A DNA stretch of 64,000 nt from Anaeramoeba flamelloides (GCA_027625915.1 JANTQA010000063.1:372001-436000); one strand, 5' to 3'. Shown: positions 46,922 through 59,866, numbered from the stretch's first letter. The notes: generated by a model from the sequence alone, not told the origin. A program made the numbers and translations.

Positions 46922-47120
46922 TACAGTCAGTTCCACTTTTAAGGCACAAACTTTCAACGGAATTTAAGGCACAAAAAAATCTCAAATTAAGGCACAAAAT
47001 TTGGAATTTTTTTTCTTTACAATTTATTTTTACTATCATTTGAATTTTGTGCCTTAATTTGAGATTTTAATTATGCCTTAAATTTCGAGGAAAGTTTGTG
47101 TCTTAAAAGTGGAACTGACT
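46922..47120. mobile_element. palindromic MITE (ACAGTCAGT family, copy D)
   Basis: The left end is TACAGTCAGTTCCACTTTTA. The right end GTGGAACTGACT lacks the last GTA, so the outermost right bases are eroded. Inner blocks as in copies A-C, but with the TTCCAC rather than TTTCAC variant shared with copy E. Confidence 0.9.
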
Positions 47121-48205
47121 AAAGGTACTTTTGGAGATTCTAAATAAGAATTATTAAATAACAGTAATACTAATATTTCGAGTTTCTCTTTTTTAGACTT
47201 GGAAAAGAATTACAAAAAAAGAAAATTTGTGAAGTGATCTTTTTAATTGCAATTAAACGTAAAAAAAGTAATTAATTTATTGTACCATAATATTTATAAT
47301 TAATTTTTTATCACTATTTGAGCCATGGTATTTTCATCCCATTTACTTTTACTGAAAAAGAACTATAATTCGAGGCAAATTTATATGATGCTAACCCTTT
47401 TACAAAAAATTAATATATTTTTCAGATCAAGTAATTGATATCCAAAAACGGAAAAAGACTATTTATCTCCAATAGGAACTGTGATATAAAATATCATTCA
47501 GATTAAAATACAATATAATGAAACATTAAAAGTCTCTATCAAAATTATAAGTTTGATTAACACCTTTAACCTGAAATAATCTTTAATAATTATCAAAAAA
47601 TAATTAAATTAAATTTTATTAAAAATAAACAATTTCAAAATTGTGAATAAAATAGAGACTAATACAATTTCAACTAAATTTCTACTACAACTTATTTACT
47701 ATACTTTTCGGAAAAAAATCTATTCTAAAGCATAATTTAAAAAAAAATAACCTGTATTATACTCTATATAACTTTTGTATGATATTTTTGAATTGATGGT
47801 ATTTGGAAAAAAGAAATCAAATTAGAAATTGTAATTATTGATTAATTGATCCGAAAAGGAATGTAATTATACATTTAAAATTATCATGTTTATTTATTCA
47901 TAAACAAGGAAACATAGTAATCGCTTTACATTATTTCTCAATTTCAAAAAAGAAAAGTTTATAAAGATTATTTCTAAAATAATTCTACAAACTAATTTGA
48001 CTTGAGTTATTAATTCAAATATTTCAATATGGCATTCGACCATAAAAAAAATACAACACCGGTGTTACTTTATTACATTTTATAAATCATTATAATAAAT
48101 ACGAATGATATAAGGGAATAAATATAGTAAAATAATTTGATTCAATTAATTTTGTTAATATTGTGATAAAAACCCTTTAATAATTTTATTAATAATAATT
48201 TTTCT
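47121..48205. other. intergenic, nothing recognised
   Basis: AT-rich DNA between two MITE copies. Confidence 0.4.
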
Positions 48206-48401
48206 TACAGTCAGTTCCACTTTTAATGCACAAACTTTCAACGAAATTTAAGGTATAAAAAAACCTCAAATTAAAACACAATTTTTGGATTTTTTTTTAC
48301 AATTTATTTTACTAGAATCAGAATTTTGTGCCTTAATTTGAGATTTTTTTGTTCCTTAAATCCCGTAGCAAGTTTGTGCCTTAAAAGTGGAACTGACTGT
48401 A
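48206..48401. mobile_element. palindromic MITE (ACAGTCAGT family, copy E)
   Basis: A 196-bp TA-flanked palindrome of the TTCCAC subtype, with more mismatches between its arms than copy C. Confidence 0.92.
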
Positions 48402-49765
48402 TTGTTTTTTGAAATTATCTAATAGATCGTAACTTGTTATATTATAACGAGATACTTTGTTGCATATTTTATTACACAGAATTGAAAATTTTTGGCAACT
48501 AAAAATTATATAATTAAATATCATTAAAAATTGTTTTTAAATGATTTATTATTAATACGAAAAATTAAAAAAATTGATAAATCAAATTATTGTCCAATGA
48601 TTGAATTATTATTAAAATTATATTAAAATTTAATAATGATAAATTTACTATTCCAAAAGATTTTAAAAAATATTGAAGATTTTGGTATTTATTGTGATAA
48701 CATTTTAGATGGAGAAATATACTTTTTATAATTTCCCCACCCTATTTCCTCACTTGCGGATTTTCCTTTTATTGGGTTGAAGATTCACAAATAAAAAGAT
48801 CTTGTAATTGTTTACTAATACAAATGGCATTGGAAAACAAAAGCATCGATAACTTGATAATAAAAACTAAAAAGTAAAGCCTTAAAAACCCTAAATAATA
48901 AGGCAAATCAGATTAAAAATAAGATAATAATAATTAAACAAAACCATCGAAACGAACATTTTATTATCAATAATATAACTAAATAAAATCAACCAAAAGT
49001 ATCTTGATTTTTATTTTGGGTATGAATAATTAAACGAAATAATTGTTTTTTTTTTTTTTTTTCATTTTTTGATTTTTTACTAATTGATTCTTAAAAATCC
49101 TTTTCCTTTCTTTTTCTTTTTCTTTTTTTCTTATTCCTTTCAATTTTTTTTTCACTATTATAAGATAAAAATTATTTCAATATTTTTTCTCTTGAAAGAT
49201 CATGAAACCTTTGATTTTACATTTAAATTCCCTAAAAGATAATGAAGTAAAATCGCCTTTTGTATGTTATTTAAACATTTTCAACAACAGCAATAATAAT
49301 AATATACTTTTTTTTCAAAAAGAAACATTTAACAACAAAAACTATTATTTATTAAATTGTCTCTAGGCTATACTTGAAAAATTAAATGATTTGAATTTTT
49401 TTTTGTTTAATTCAATCATTATACTAATTGAAACTTCTAATTACTAGATAACAAATTAAAATTAATCAAAATTTTGGTTGAGTTGGATGTATTATTGGAA
49501 TACAAAAAATAAATCAAAACATAATATTTCTTATTTACAAAACAGAATTGAAAATTCAAAATATGATAATTTCAGTAAATATAAATTAATTAAAAAAATT
49601 ATCTTTCCCCTTATTTGGAAACATTTTAAAAATAAATTCATGAATAAAAAATAAAATCAATTGAAATTCAAAACTTAAATAGAAATTTAAAATTGAAATA
49701 TATTAATAAACATAAAAGGAGTTAATGTATTCTACAAGTTGAAAATATAGTTAGCCACACTTCAT

Positions 49766-49798
<33 letters not shown>

Positions 49799-49977
49799 TT
49801 TGCATCAAAAATCTAAAGATTTTACCTAATTCTTTTGAATTTTAAAAAAATTCAGTTAGATTTTTTTTATTTTGATTAAACAATCAATTATTTTAAATTC
49901 TGGATAAACCTAGAGAAAGATTGGTCACTTGAATTTCCTAACAAAAAAAATATCACAAAGACAAAAAAAAAATATTC
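48402..49977. other. intergenic, nothing recognised
   Basis: AT-rich DNA with a long poly-T tract at 49776-49801. No coding frame recognised. Confidence 0.4.
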
Positions 49978-50454
49978 TACAGTGGTGTAAATAACCCATG
50001 TTGACAACCTTTAACCCATTACGAAAATTTAACTCTTTTTTTTTTTTCAGACTTGGGTATTTGAAGACCAGAAATCACTTATAGGTTCTTGGTTCAGATC
50101 AAAATTGACTTTAGAGGTTAGATCTTTGATTAATCAAATGGCACAATTATATTAAATGATTTTGTTTCAAAAATTTCATAATATTGAAAAAATTTGAGAG
50201 AATAAATGATTTTTTGAAAAAATTCAAAAAATGAAATTATTCTCATTTTTTTGTCAAAAAATTACATTCTAATCTTCCAGTATCTTCATAATTCTTTTTT
50301 AAAATTTATTTAAAGAACCCAATTTCTTGTTTATATACTGTTATCATCCCATTGATTTGTTTTTTTTATTTCTAGAGTCATCCAATATTTTTTGCATGAG
50401 TTAAATTTTAGTAATGGGTTAAAATAAAAAACACGGGTTAGTTACACCACAGTA
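49978..50454. mobile_element. MITE with CAGTGGTGTAA-type ends
   Basis: A 477-bp TA-flanked element. The left end TACAGTGGTGTAAATAACCC and right end GGGTTAGTTACACCACAGTA are inverse copies, and the inner block AACCCATTACGAAAATTTAA is mirrored as TTAAATTTTAGTAATGGGTT. CAGT-like ends at TA fit a Tc1/mariner-type MITE. Single copy in the window. Confidence 0.85.
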
Positions 50455-51054
50455 GTATTAAATACTCAAAAATATTGAAGTTATGCAACAAGTCAAATAA
50501 TTCTGAAATTCAGAACATTTACTAACTACTTTAACAGATAGAACTAATTAATCAATAAAAACACAAAAAAATTGTTTCCTTTATGTTTAAAACAGAAACA
50601 GAAAGAAATAATACAAAAATAGATCATTTTTTCTGGTTGTGCACTTCCTATGAAAAAGATTGTAAATATTTCATAACAAATAAAAAGAAATAAATCTCAA
50701 CGAATTAATTTTAAACCAAGACAGTTTGAAATAGTCTTTATTAATGAAGTAATAATCGTGAAATCTATGAATTTATACTTTAATTTCTGAAAAGAAATTT
50801 TTATATAAGGATAGATATAGAATCTAATTTTCGCTGCTTCATAAATAATTTTAATAATTAGAAATTTTTCAATATTATGTTTATTTTTTTCTCGAGTATT
50901 CAAATATGAAGATCAAACAAATCATATTTCAAAAAGTAATAAACACACAAGCCTCACTTGGTATTGTCGTTTCGTCACTACACTAAATTCAACCAATTTA
51001 ATTTCCAATTTATAAATCATTTTTTTTATTTTAAAACCTTAAAATCGGATTTTC
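50455..51054. other. upstream region of the GRAM gene
   Basis: No gene recognised. It should contain the promoter of the gene at 51055. Confidence 0.4.
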
Positions 51055-51873
51055 ATGCAACAGCTAGATCACAAAACGAAACTACAATTTTTAAGAAAAG
51101 AATACACCCAACTATGGGAAAGAGTAGAAAATAAAAAAAAGAATTTAACAAACGTCAAGAAAGAATTAGAGTCATCACAAAGACAAGAAGAAGAACAAAA
51201 AAATAATTTTGTCGAGCCAGAAGAATTGGACAACCAGCTTGTCAAACTGAAAGAAGAGTTGTTGGAATGTCAAAAAAAAAAAGCCTTCCATCGAATTAAA
51301 CTAGCGATCATCCTAACGCGTCTCAAAAGACAAAACAAAATATATTTGGACATTGACGAGCAAGTCAAGAAACTTGTAGAGCAATCGAAAAATAAAGAAT
51401 TACAACAAAAAATCCTTGACCATTTAGGAATGGATTCAAATTATCTTCAAGACAAAATTAGAAAATTAAATTTGATTCACGAAAATAATTTAAAAGAGCT
51501 TAAAGAGTGTGATCAAAAGATTGAAAACTTTTTGCGTATCAAAAAAAATTTAGAAGAAAAAAAAGAATTTGAATTAAAAAGACTAGAGTCCATTTCCCAA
51601 TTAAGAAAAGACTCTACAATAAAAGAAGAAAAGAAACTGAAAAAAAAAGTTAAATTTAAGCAAGATGAAATTCTCTTATTTTTTTCCAGTTGTCAACGAG
51701 CACTCGTAACAGGAACTGTTTATATCACCTCGCAACAAGTTCATTTCTTCCCAACACTTATTGGTAAAAAAGTGAATTTTAGTATCCTTTCAATCCAGTC
51801 TCTGAAAAAAGTGAGAAATACAATTACTATGCTGGACAATAGTTTGGAAATCAAAGTTAATGGCCTTCAAAAG
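51055..51873 (+). CDS. coiled-coil/GRAM-domain protein, first exon
   Basis: 273 codons from MQQLDHKTKLQFLRKEYTQL. Residues 1-200 are strongly helical and charged, with repeated Lys/Glu heptad-like stretches, so a coiled coil is likely. Residues about 205-273 fit a GRAM domain: FKQDEILLFFSSCQRALVTG, VYITSQQVHFFPTL, then NFSILSIQSLKKVRN and LEIKVNGLQK. GRAM domains bind membrane phosphoinositides or sterols, so membrane recruitment is the expected role. A clean phase-0 donor (CAAAAG|GTTTGTG) follows at 51874, where the frame turns into a poly-T run. The last GRAM helix must come from a downstream exon, but none is recognised before 61.6 kb, and a giant foldback fills the expected intron. Confidence 0.75.
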
Positions 51874-51888
51874 GTTTGTGTTTTAAAT

Positions 51889-51917
51889 CCTTTTTTTTTT
51901 TTTTTTTTTTTTTTTTG
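51889..51917. repeat. poly-T run at GRAM intron start
   Basis: A near-continuous T run just inside the predicted intron, probably unstable in sequencing. It makes the open frame look 14 codons longer than it is. Confidence 0.85.
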
Positions 51918-52639
51918 AGATCTTTTTTTTGTTTTTTTTCTCTTTATGTACAAGTTTAATTCGAGAAACTAGAATGATTTTCTTTTTTTTAATTTTGTTG
52001 TCAAGTTGAAAATACTCTACTAAAAAAATCAAAAATAACAAAGGTTGTCATTTCTTTAAATCAAAGCCCCAAAATACCAAATTTAAATTCTTGGCGAAAT
52101 ATTCAAAGACGAGTTTTGAAACTTTCAATTCCCACAATATTTATGAGACTGTTTGAAAGACCAACAATCACAAAAACTAACACTTTGAGTAATTTGAAAA
52201 ACTTAATTAAAATTTTGATTCAATTTCAAACTACACACACAACATAGGATTTTAGTTTTGTTCATTTGATTTGAGAAAAATTCAATCTAATTTGTTAAAA
52301 AAAAAAAAATGTGTTTGAAAAAGTTCAAATGATCAAATCAAAAATTTTCGATTTTGGAAAATGTTAAGGTTAACAAGAATTTTATTCTGATTTAAACAGT
52401 ATAGAACTTTAATATACTGTTTTGATATTCGGTTACTCTTTATTTCTTTTGGTATTTTGTTTTTGATAAATACTACTCTTTTGATTCCAAAGAAAACATA
52501 TTAAAATTGGAAATGTGTCATCCTCAAGAAAATGAGAATACTGTTAAATTCAAATTCTTCGAATTAAAGTTCTATACCAAAGGTCAAGAATGAAGAGCTT
52601 GATTAAATCCTTAAATTAAATTTCTTTTTAAGAGGACAA

Positions 52640-55600
52640 GTACATTTTTCATTTTTTGAGTGCCACCATTTATGTGAAACTGAATTCTTCAAATCATTTC
52701 TTTAGTCAAATACATTGATATTTTAATAAATACTAGAGTGGAATATATCCTACTATAAAATATTTTCATACCAACAAAAAAATGTAAATCAAAAAAATGA
52801 AAAAATTGATCAAGAAAATCAAAAAATTGATCAAAAAAAAATAAATAAAAATCATTTATTTCTTGATCTTATCTTTAACATTTGGAACAATTACTTATTC
52901 TTTATTTGGTTTTATTTTTAATTCTTTATGAAAATGTTTTGTTTGGAAAATGTTTTGAGAAACAAATTACTTTTTATTTCTAAAGAATTTCCAAAAATGA
53001 ATTTAAAAATCCTATTTTCATTTAATTCATCTAATTCTAGTTTTGGTTCAAAAAATCGGTTATTTTTTTAAATTCATCCCCAGAATAAGGGTTTATTGGA
53101 TATATTTGTTTGATTTTTATAATTATTTATTTTCCATTAAATTGGAAACTCAAAATAATTCTGAATCTTGATTGAAATTTTTTCTAAATTTTTCAATTAT
53201 TTTGGGTTGAATCTTTTAGAACTGTTTTTTGATTTTGAGAATTCAACCCCTTTATTTTAATTTTTGAAATATTATTCTTTATTTTGGTATTGATTTGATA
53301 AAAATATTTGAAAAAAGAATTTTGAAAGGAAATTTGTAAAAAAATGTTTTGTAAAAAATAATAATAAATAGTAATGAGGCCGAGAAATTCAAGGTAAAAA
53401 ATTGTTTGGATTCATTCAAACTAAGAAGATAAAATCAACAAATCTTTGAAAATAGGTTTTGATCGAATTTTTTTTTTTCATTTTTGATTTTAACAAATTT
53501 AGTTGGAAATATGATCTTTCGTGTTTGGTCTTCTAAAAGAAAATATTTGTTTCAAATACACACCTTTTAGGGTCTATTTTTTGGGTTTACTCTTTGATTA
53601 ATTTCACTCATTCGTATAAACACATCTCTAGATCCAAAACCAAATTTAATAAAACTCAAAAATTTAATCAAAAAAAATGTTGAAAAAATTGAAAAATGAA
53701 AGATTCAACGCTGATTTACTTTGGGTTAGCTTCCTTTTCAAAAATAGACTAACGTATGATATTTGGGTTTCAAAGTTTCAATATTTCTTGGCACTCAAAA
53801 AATCTTTTTCAGTAAGGTTCACACAAATAAAATTTTTCAAAATGGTAAAATGTACTTACTCCCAAAACAAAAAAACATTAAGGGATCACTACTCGATGAA
53901 AAAAGTTTAAAAATTTTAAAATATTTTATTGATGGCATGCTCTACTTACAAATTTTGTAGACGCCAATTCTAAAAAATTCTGATCGACTAAGAAACCTCA
54001 GAAATGAAAAATTTTTTTTCAAGAAATGAGATCAAATTTTTTTTCTCCATTTTTTCGGAAAAAGACAACCTTTAAAAACATTTTATTTCTTAAATTATAA
54101 TTTTTTTTACCCTTTTTATTACCATTTTCATCATTATTACACACTACCCAGTCTTTGTTACCAGGAATATCAATTTAAAGAGTTTATTTCTTTTCTGAGA
54201 TAATTCTTTTGGTTAACAGAAAAAATGATTTAACCAACCTATTGAAAAATATTTATAATCCTATCAGAAGGATAGTTATAATAATTAAAGTTTTGAAAGT
54301 ATATTTACAAATTTTACCAAGAAATTTGTTTTTTGCTAAAAAGATGAAATTCAGTTTTTCAAAATAAAATTGTTCTTGAAGATATTTGAGAAATTAAAGT
54401 AATTTTTTCCTCAAACTTCAAAATTGATTTTTTTCTGACAAAAATGATTTAAATTGTTATACTGGTTCTTGTGAATAAGACCAAGCAATTTGTTAAAAAA
54501 ATTTTTCAAATTTTTAAATTTTTTTGGAATTTTTTTTCATTTTTTGAAAACCTAGAAAACAACTTTTTGCATAATAGATCTCAATTTAATTGATAAACTA
54601 TAGTTAAGCTTCTACCAAATATTCATTTATTGAATCACCTATACCACAATTAGTTTTAATTGCTGAGATTTGAATTGAAATATTAACCAAAGAAAAAGAA
54701 ACCAAATAAAAAATTTTTTTACAAAATCAAGATTTTCCAACATAAAAACGAAAAATATGTTTTACCATTTTCAAGAATTAACTTAATTTTTAATAAAAAT
54801 AATAGGTTACTTTTTTGGGTTTTATATTGGAAATTGGCAAATTTTGGATTTCAAAAAAGAGACTCAAATTAATAAATTGTTTAAATGGCGTTAACTCATA
54901 TCTTCCATTTCATAGCCGAAACACAAATTACAAAAAAAAAAAAATTAAGATCTTGACAAGATTTGAGTTTATATTTAAAAAATACTTCTCACTTAAATAA
55001 TTGTTTAATTTTCCCTTTTAAATAATTTAATAGTCGGTTAAGAATGATATATCTATATATAATTAGATTTAAGATTTTAAATTCTTAATTATTTCCCCTC
55101 TAGACACAAAAAGAATTACATATAGTGCACCTATTTTATAATTTGAAAAACACAAAAAAAATTTCTCAGTTTTCCAAAATTTCAATTTTTTTTTTTGATT
55201 CTTATTCATGATCAGAAAATAAAAAGATTTTCCAATCAAAATTATAATTCAAAAAATTATTGTTATATTATTGTAAATACAACGAAGTGGTCATATTTGA
55301 CAGTATTTAAAACAATAGGGTAAATTCTTTTTATTGTATAAATTCTTTTTAACCATATAATATTTCTGTTAATTTTTTATTATAATTTGAGAAATAATAA
55401 GAAATTGTCTTGTTAATACACATTTAAAGGAAAAAAAAAAAACACCTACTAAATTAAAAGACTATTACAAAACACAAAGGTAAGTAGTTACTTTTTAATT
55501 TGATTATTTACGGAAGGAGGTAAATTTTACCATTTTAAAAAATTTTAATTGAGACAACCTTACTGAAAAAAGTTTTTTTCCCTGCCACAGGATAATATAT

Positions 55601-56720
55601 TTTGAAACCCAAATATCATCGGTTAGTCTATTTGTGAAAAGGAAGCGAACTCAAAGTAAATCAGAGTTGAATCTTTATTTTTTTAATTTTTCCAACATTT
55701 TTTTTTTTAAATTTTTTGTTTTATTAAATTTGGTTTTGAATCTCAAAATGTGTTACAGTGAATACTTGAAATTAATCAAAGAGTAAACCAATAAAATAAA
55801 CATGATACGGTGTGCATTTTAAACAAACCTTTTCTTTTTGAAATGACCAAAAAAGAAAGATCACCTTTCCAAAGAAACTTGTTTAAAACCAAGAATGAAA
55901 AAAAAAAAAATCCAATTATATTTTTCAAGTTATTTCTTCTTTATCTTCTTAATTTGGATAAATAAAAACAAGTTAATACCTTGAGTTTCTTTTTCAACTT
56001 ACTATTTATTATTATTATTTAACCATTTTTTTATAAATTTACTTTCAAAATCCTATTTTTCAAATATTATTATTTATATAAGCCAAAATAAAGAATATTG
56101 TTTCAAAGATTAAATTAAATGAAATGGATTATTGAATTTCAAAACCAACTACAAAAATTTCAACGCAAAGAAAACATATTGAAATTGATAAAAGTAACCT
56201 TCAAAATAATTTTGAGTTTTCTCAAATTGATAGAAAATAATTAATTATAAAAACAAACAAATACATCCAATAAATCATTATTTCTGAAAAAAAAGAATTT
56301 AAAAAATATCCGATTTCCCAAAACTAGAATTATACGAATTAAAAAAAAAATAAGATTTTAAAAATAGATTTTAAAATTAATTTTGGAATATTTATTTAAA
56401 AATAGCAAGAAATTTGTTTCTCTATAAATTTTTCAAAATAAAAGTTTTTCGACTCAGAATTAAAAATAAAACTCAGTAAAGAAGAAATAATTGTGTAAAA
56501 TTTTATACATAAGACCAAGAAACAAACTATTTTTATTTATTTTTTCTCGATCAATTTTTTCATTTTTTTGGATTTCCGTTTTTAATTGGTATGAAAATAT
56601 ATTATACTAGGATATATTCCCACTCTCTTATTTATTAAAGTATTAGTGTTATTTGAGTAAATAAATGATTTGAGTATTTATTTTCGAATAAAATGTTGGT
56701 ACTCAAAATTGGTAAAAAGT
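52640..56720. mobile_element. giant foldback, ~1.2-kb inverted arms and ~1.6-kb spacer
   Basis: The left arm (about 52640-53875) and right arm (about 55505-56720, inverted) match along their length: CATACCAA then AAAATGAAAAAATTGATC, TTCTAGTTTTGG, GGATATATTTGTTTG, AGGGTTTACTCTTTGATTAA, AATAGACTAACGTATGATAT and AAAATGGTAAAATGTAC, each with scattered changes. The spacer's first ~1.1 kb is a copy of 34310-35470. A frame at 53677-53910 in the left arm (DLLWVSFLFKNRLT, DIWVSK, FFKMVK) has a stop-bearing relative in the right arm. No known transposase recognised. It may be a composite or foldback DNA transposon, or an inverted duplication. Confidence 0.75.
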
Positions 56721-57509
56721 GCATACCCCTTTAAATAATATTATTTTTTTAACCAATCTTCTTCATATTTTCAAAATAATTTTCATTTTTTATTTTGATA
56801 TATCAATAAAAAAATTTCAAAAAAGATAACAACACACAATAATAAAAAACTCATCAATATTATTTGTTCAACAAAAAAACTGATGTAATAATATATTTAA
56901 AAGAATTCAAAGTTTGTTGTGAGAAAATCATTTTCTTTCTTATTTTATGCTATTATTTGATAACAAGTTTGATAAAATTTTAACACAATTTTTTTTCAAT
57001 TATTATAAAACCCTCATCGTAAAGAAAAAAAAAACATAGAAAAATCTAATTTACAGTAATTAAATAACAAATTTTTTTAATTTTAATTTTAATTTTTTAT
57101 TTCTACTAAAATAGAATATAACATTTTCTGGATTCTTAGGGAAAAGGGACCAATGCTTTGATGTGATATTAAGTGCGGGTAATAAATTGAACCACACAAT
57201 TGAAAAGTTAAAAAATTTATAAATGCAATTACAAATATATTCAATTTATTAATAATACAAAAACGGCAATTTATTTTTTATAGGAAAACTTGTATAAATT
57301 ATTAATATAATTGATTAAATTCTTTTGGTTTATTATTTTTATTTTTTATTTTTTATGATGATTTTATTATGGATACAATTTCTTTTAATAAATATAAAAT
57401 GATTTGCTTAAAAAAAAAAAAACAATAATTTTTCTTTTTTATTTTTTATCTTTTAGGATTTCGATAAATATATATATATATATATATATTAGATATAACT
57501 ACTTTTTTT
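56721..57509. other. intergenic, nothing recognised
   Basis: AT-rich DNA ending in a TA-repeat tract (57464-57490). Confidence 0.4.
57464..57490. repeat. (TA)n microsatellite
   Basis: Pure TA tract about 20 bases before the truncated LINE start. Confidence 0.9.
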
Positions 57510-58645
57510 TAATTATAAAATAATATCAATTAATAACATGTTAGTAAGTTTTTTTCTAAAACTTGTTTATAAAGGAATCGAAAACTCTTGGAATTTCGCA
57601 TCAAATTCATAATTCGGATTTAAAAAAAAATTAGATACTAGAATAGCTGTATCTAAATTTAATTTTTGAATTAGAGAAACGATAATATGATAATAAAAAT
57701 AAAGAATTCTTTGTTGTTACAATTGATAACAAAAAATTCTTGGATACTATTTGTCATATATTAGTACACTATGCTCTTGATAAATATATTCGATATGAAA
57801 AAATTAAAATATGGCTAAAAAACTATTATAAAAAGGTTGGATTAGGGGTTTATCAAGAAGATCATCTATCGCCTTTATTATTTAGAATTATCAGTTATTT
57901 TTTAATTGAAAAAATTAAACATCTTGCAAAACATGTACAGATGTTTGCAGATGATTTGATTTTAATAATGGAAGGAAAAATTTCAGGAATTGACAAAAAA
58001 TTAATAATAATTTATAAAATTATTCAAGAATCTGTAATGAATCCAAATATTAATAAAACACTTAAATCAAAAACTTTACCCAAAATTTAATATTTCGGAA
58101 TCTCGTTCGTAAATGAAAAACATTTGCAAAAAAAAATTGAAAAAGTAAAAAGATTGTTTTAAAAAAATAAAAAATAATTTTTAACCAACAAAAACTTAGC
58201 AAATGGAGTAAATTTACAAATATTTAAGTCAGTAGGTATTAAACAATTATTTTATCATGTAATAATTTTTAATCTAAATCAAAAAGAATTTGACTCTGTT
58301 GATGTTTGTATAAATAAATAAGTCACCACATTTTTTAAAAATAAATCCACACTCTCCAAGAATAATTTATAAAACTGAAGCTAAACTTGACCGAGTCTGA
58401 ATATCAATTTACAAAAAAAGATATAAACTCATAAAGAAATTAGAAATTCTAGGGTTTGATCACATTTCACAACAATTAAAATTTTCCAAAAAAAAAAAAA
58501 TGAAAATATCTATTGGGAAATAGAAAATTTAAAATTATTAAACGCGAATCTAAATAATTTTAGACAAAAATTAATTATAAATAGTTATGGGTGGAAGGGA
58601 CAATATTATTTCAAAATTATTAGGTATAACAATAATATCAACTCA
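57510..58645 (+). mobile_element. LINE copy, 5'-truncated RT segment
   Basis: Plus-strand LINE sequence from AATATCAATTAATAAC in the RT region to the ORF2 thumb. The longest open piece (57740-58090) reads ICHILVHYALDKYIR, then KKVGLGVYQEDHLSPLLF and QMFADDLILIMEG: RT motif B and an intact FADD box, with Asp replacing Pro after the QED. Later pieces match the thumb (IYKTEAKLD-like). The element stops against a hairpin array at 58650. Several stops; inactive. Truncated within about 15 bases of the same point as the 26.1-kb copy. Confidence 0.88.
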
Positions 58646-58649
58646 CATT

Positions 58650-59011
58650 CTTGTCGTAGAGTTCCATTAAGTGCATAGGTTTTCTTGAGATTTTCTATTT
58701 TATTTGTTTAGTGTTCTAGGTTTTCATGAGATTTTATTCTTTTATTTGTTAAGTGTTCTAGGGTTTTTTGTGGTTTTATATTTTATTTGTTTAGTGTTAT
58801 AGGTTTTTTTGAGATTTTATTCTTTTATTTGTTAAGTGTTCTAGGTTTTTTTGAGGTTTTCTATTTTATTTGTTTAGTTTTCAAGGTTTTTATTAAGTTT
58901 ACAATTTATTAGGAAAATTAATAGATTTTCCCAATAAACAGAAAACTCAAAAAAACCTAACAAATACCTATTGTTTTTACAAATATACCAAAAACTCAAG
59001 AAAACCTTAGT
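58650..59011. repeat. hairpin-family array with 42-bp minisatellite
   Basis: Opens TTGTCGTAGAGTTCC. Between about 58671 and 58878 it has five direct repeats of a 40-42-bp unit, GTGTTCTAGGTTTTTTTGAG then ATTTTATTCTTTTATTTGTT. A palindromic part follows (AATTTATTAGGAAAATTAAT / AATAAACAGAAAACTCAAAA) and AAACCTAAC-type ends. Units of the same sequence occur singly at 22.5 and 29.8 kb. Confidence 0.8.
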
Positions 59012-59760
59012 GTTTTTTTCTCAATTTAAATGAATAGAGTGAAACAACATCAATTAGAATTATATGGTTTGATTTTCCTCTATTTAGAATTAATTTATTC
59101 TTTTTGTTAAGAGAAGAATGTCTGAGTGCGTTTTTTTTTTTTTTTTAAAGTTCTGATCATAAAAGTATGAAAGTTTTTGAACTTCAAAATGTTGTTATAC
59201 AATTTTCAATTTTTTGTGTTTCTTCATTCCTTAATTATTCCTCTCATATAGGTAAATTTTCAAAACTAAATCACCATTTCAAGATGTGTGTTGTTATAGT
59301 TATTGTTGGGTATAGGTTTTAGGAATTCTTTTTATGGTCTTTCTTTGAAATTTTCGTTTCTTTTGATTGTTTTTATTTATCAAAAATTACTTTTTCTTTT
59401 TCAAAAGTTTTGAATTTAATAAATAAATTAAAAAATTGAATTTAATAAATTAATTAGTAAATTGAATTTTAGTTAAATCAAATACTCAAAATCAATTCTC
59501 CAGAGATGAAATTGACTGAGTATATAAAAAAGAATTATTTCAGATATCTAAGAATATAAATTATTGGTTTTTTTTTTAGATTGACCAATGGTATTATTTT
59601 TATAATAAGCACCTTTTAATTAATATTTTAAAGAGCTGATAGATCCTGGATTTTTTATTCTTACAATTCTAATAGTCTTTAGGATAATAATCACAAATAG
59701 AAAATTTTATCAAAATGGTTTACTTTTATTCTGAAGAATTTCCAAAAAAAATCAATGTAG
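59012..59760. other. intergenic, nothing recognised
   Basis: AT-rich DNA. No coding exon of the upstream GRAM gene could be recognised here. Confidence 0.4.
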
Positions 59761-59866
59761 GTCCAGTAAAATCTCAGATTTTACTCAATTCTTTTGAACA
59801 CTGGGAAACCTAAAGATCAGTGCCTAGGTTTTTTTTTTAATTTGAGAAATTAAAAAAAAAACAAAG
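59761..59866. repeat. partial hairpin modules before a LINE tail
   Basis: Right half of the CCAGAATTTAAAA-type module (TTTACTCAATTCTTTTGAAC, GGGAAACCTA), then GTGCCTAGGTTTTTTTTTTA and AATTTGAGAAATTAAAAAAA. A shortened array in the same position relative to the LINE tail as at 30.1 kb. Confidence 0.6.

Noticed and set aside
53677-53960. Overlapping frames as a host gene
   Set aside because: They lie in the arm of the giant foldback and recur in the opposite arm, so they belong to the repeat, not a host gene.
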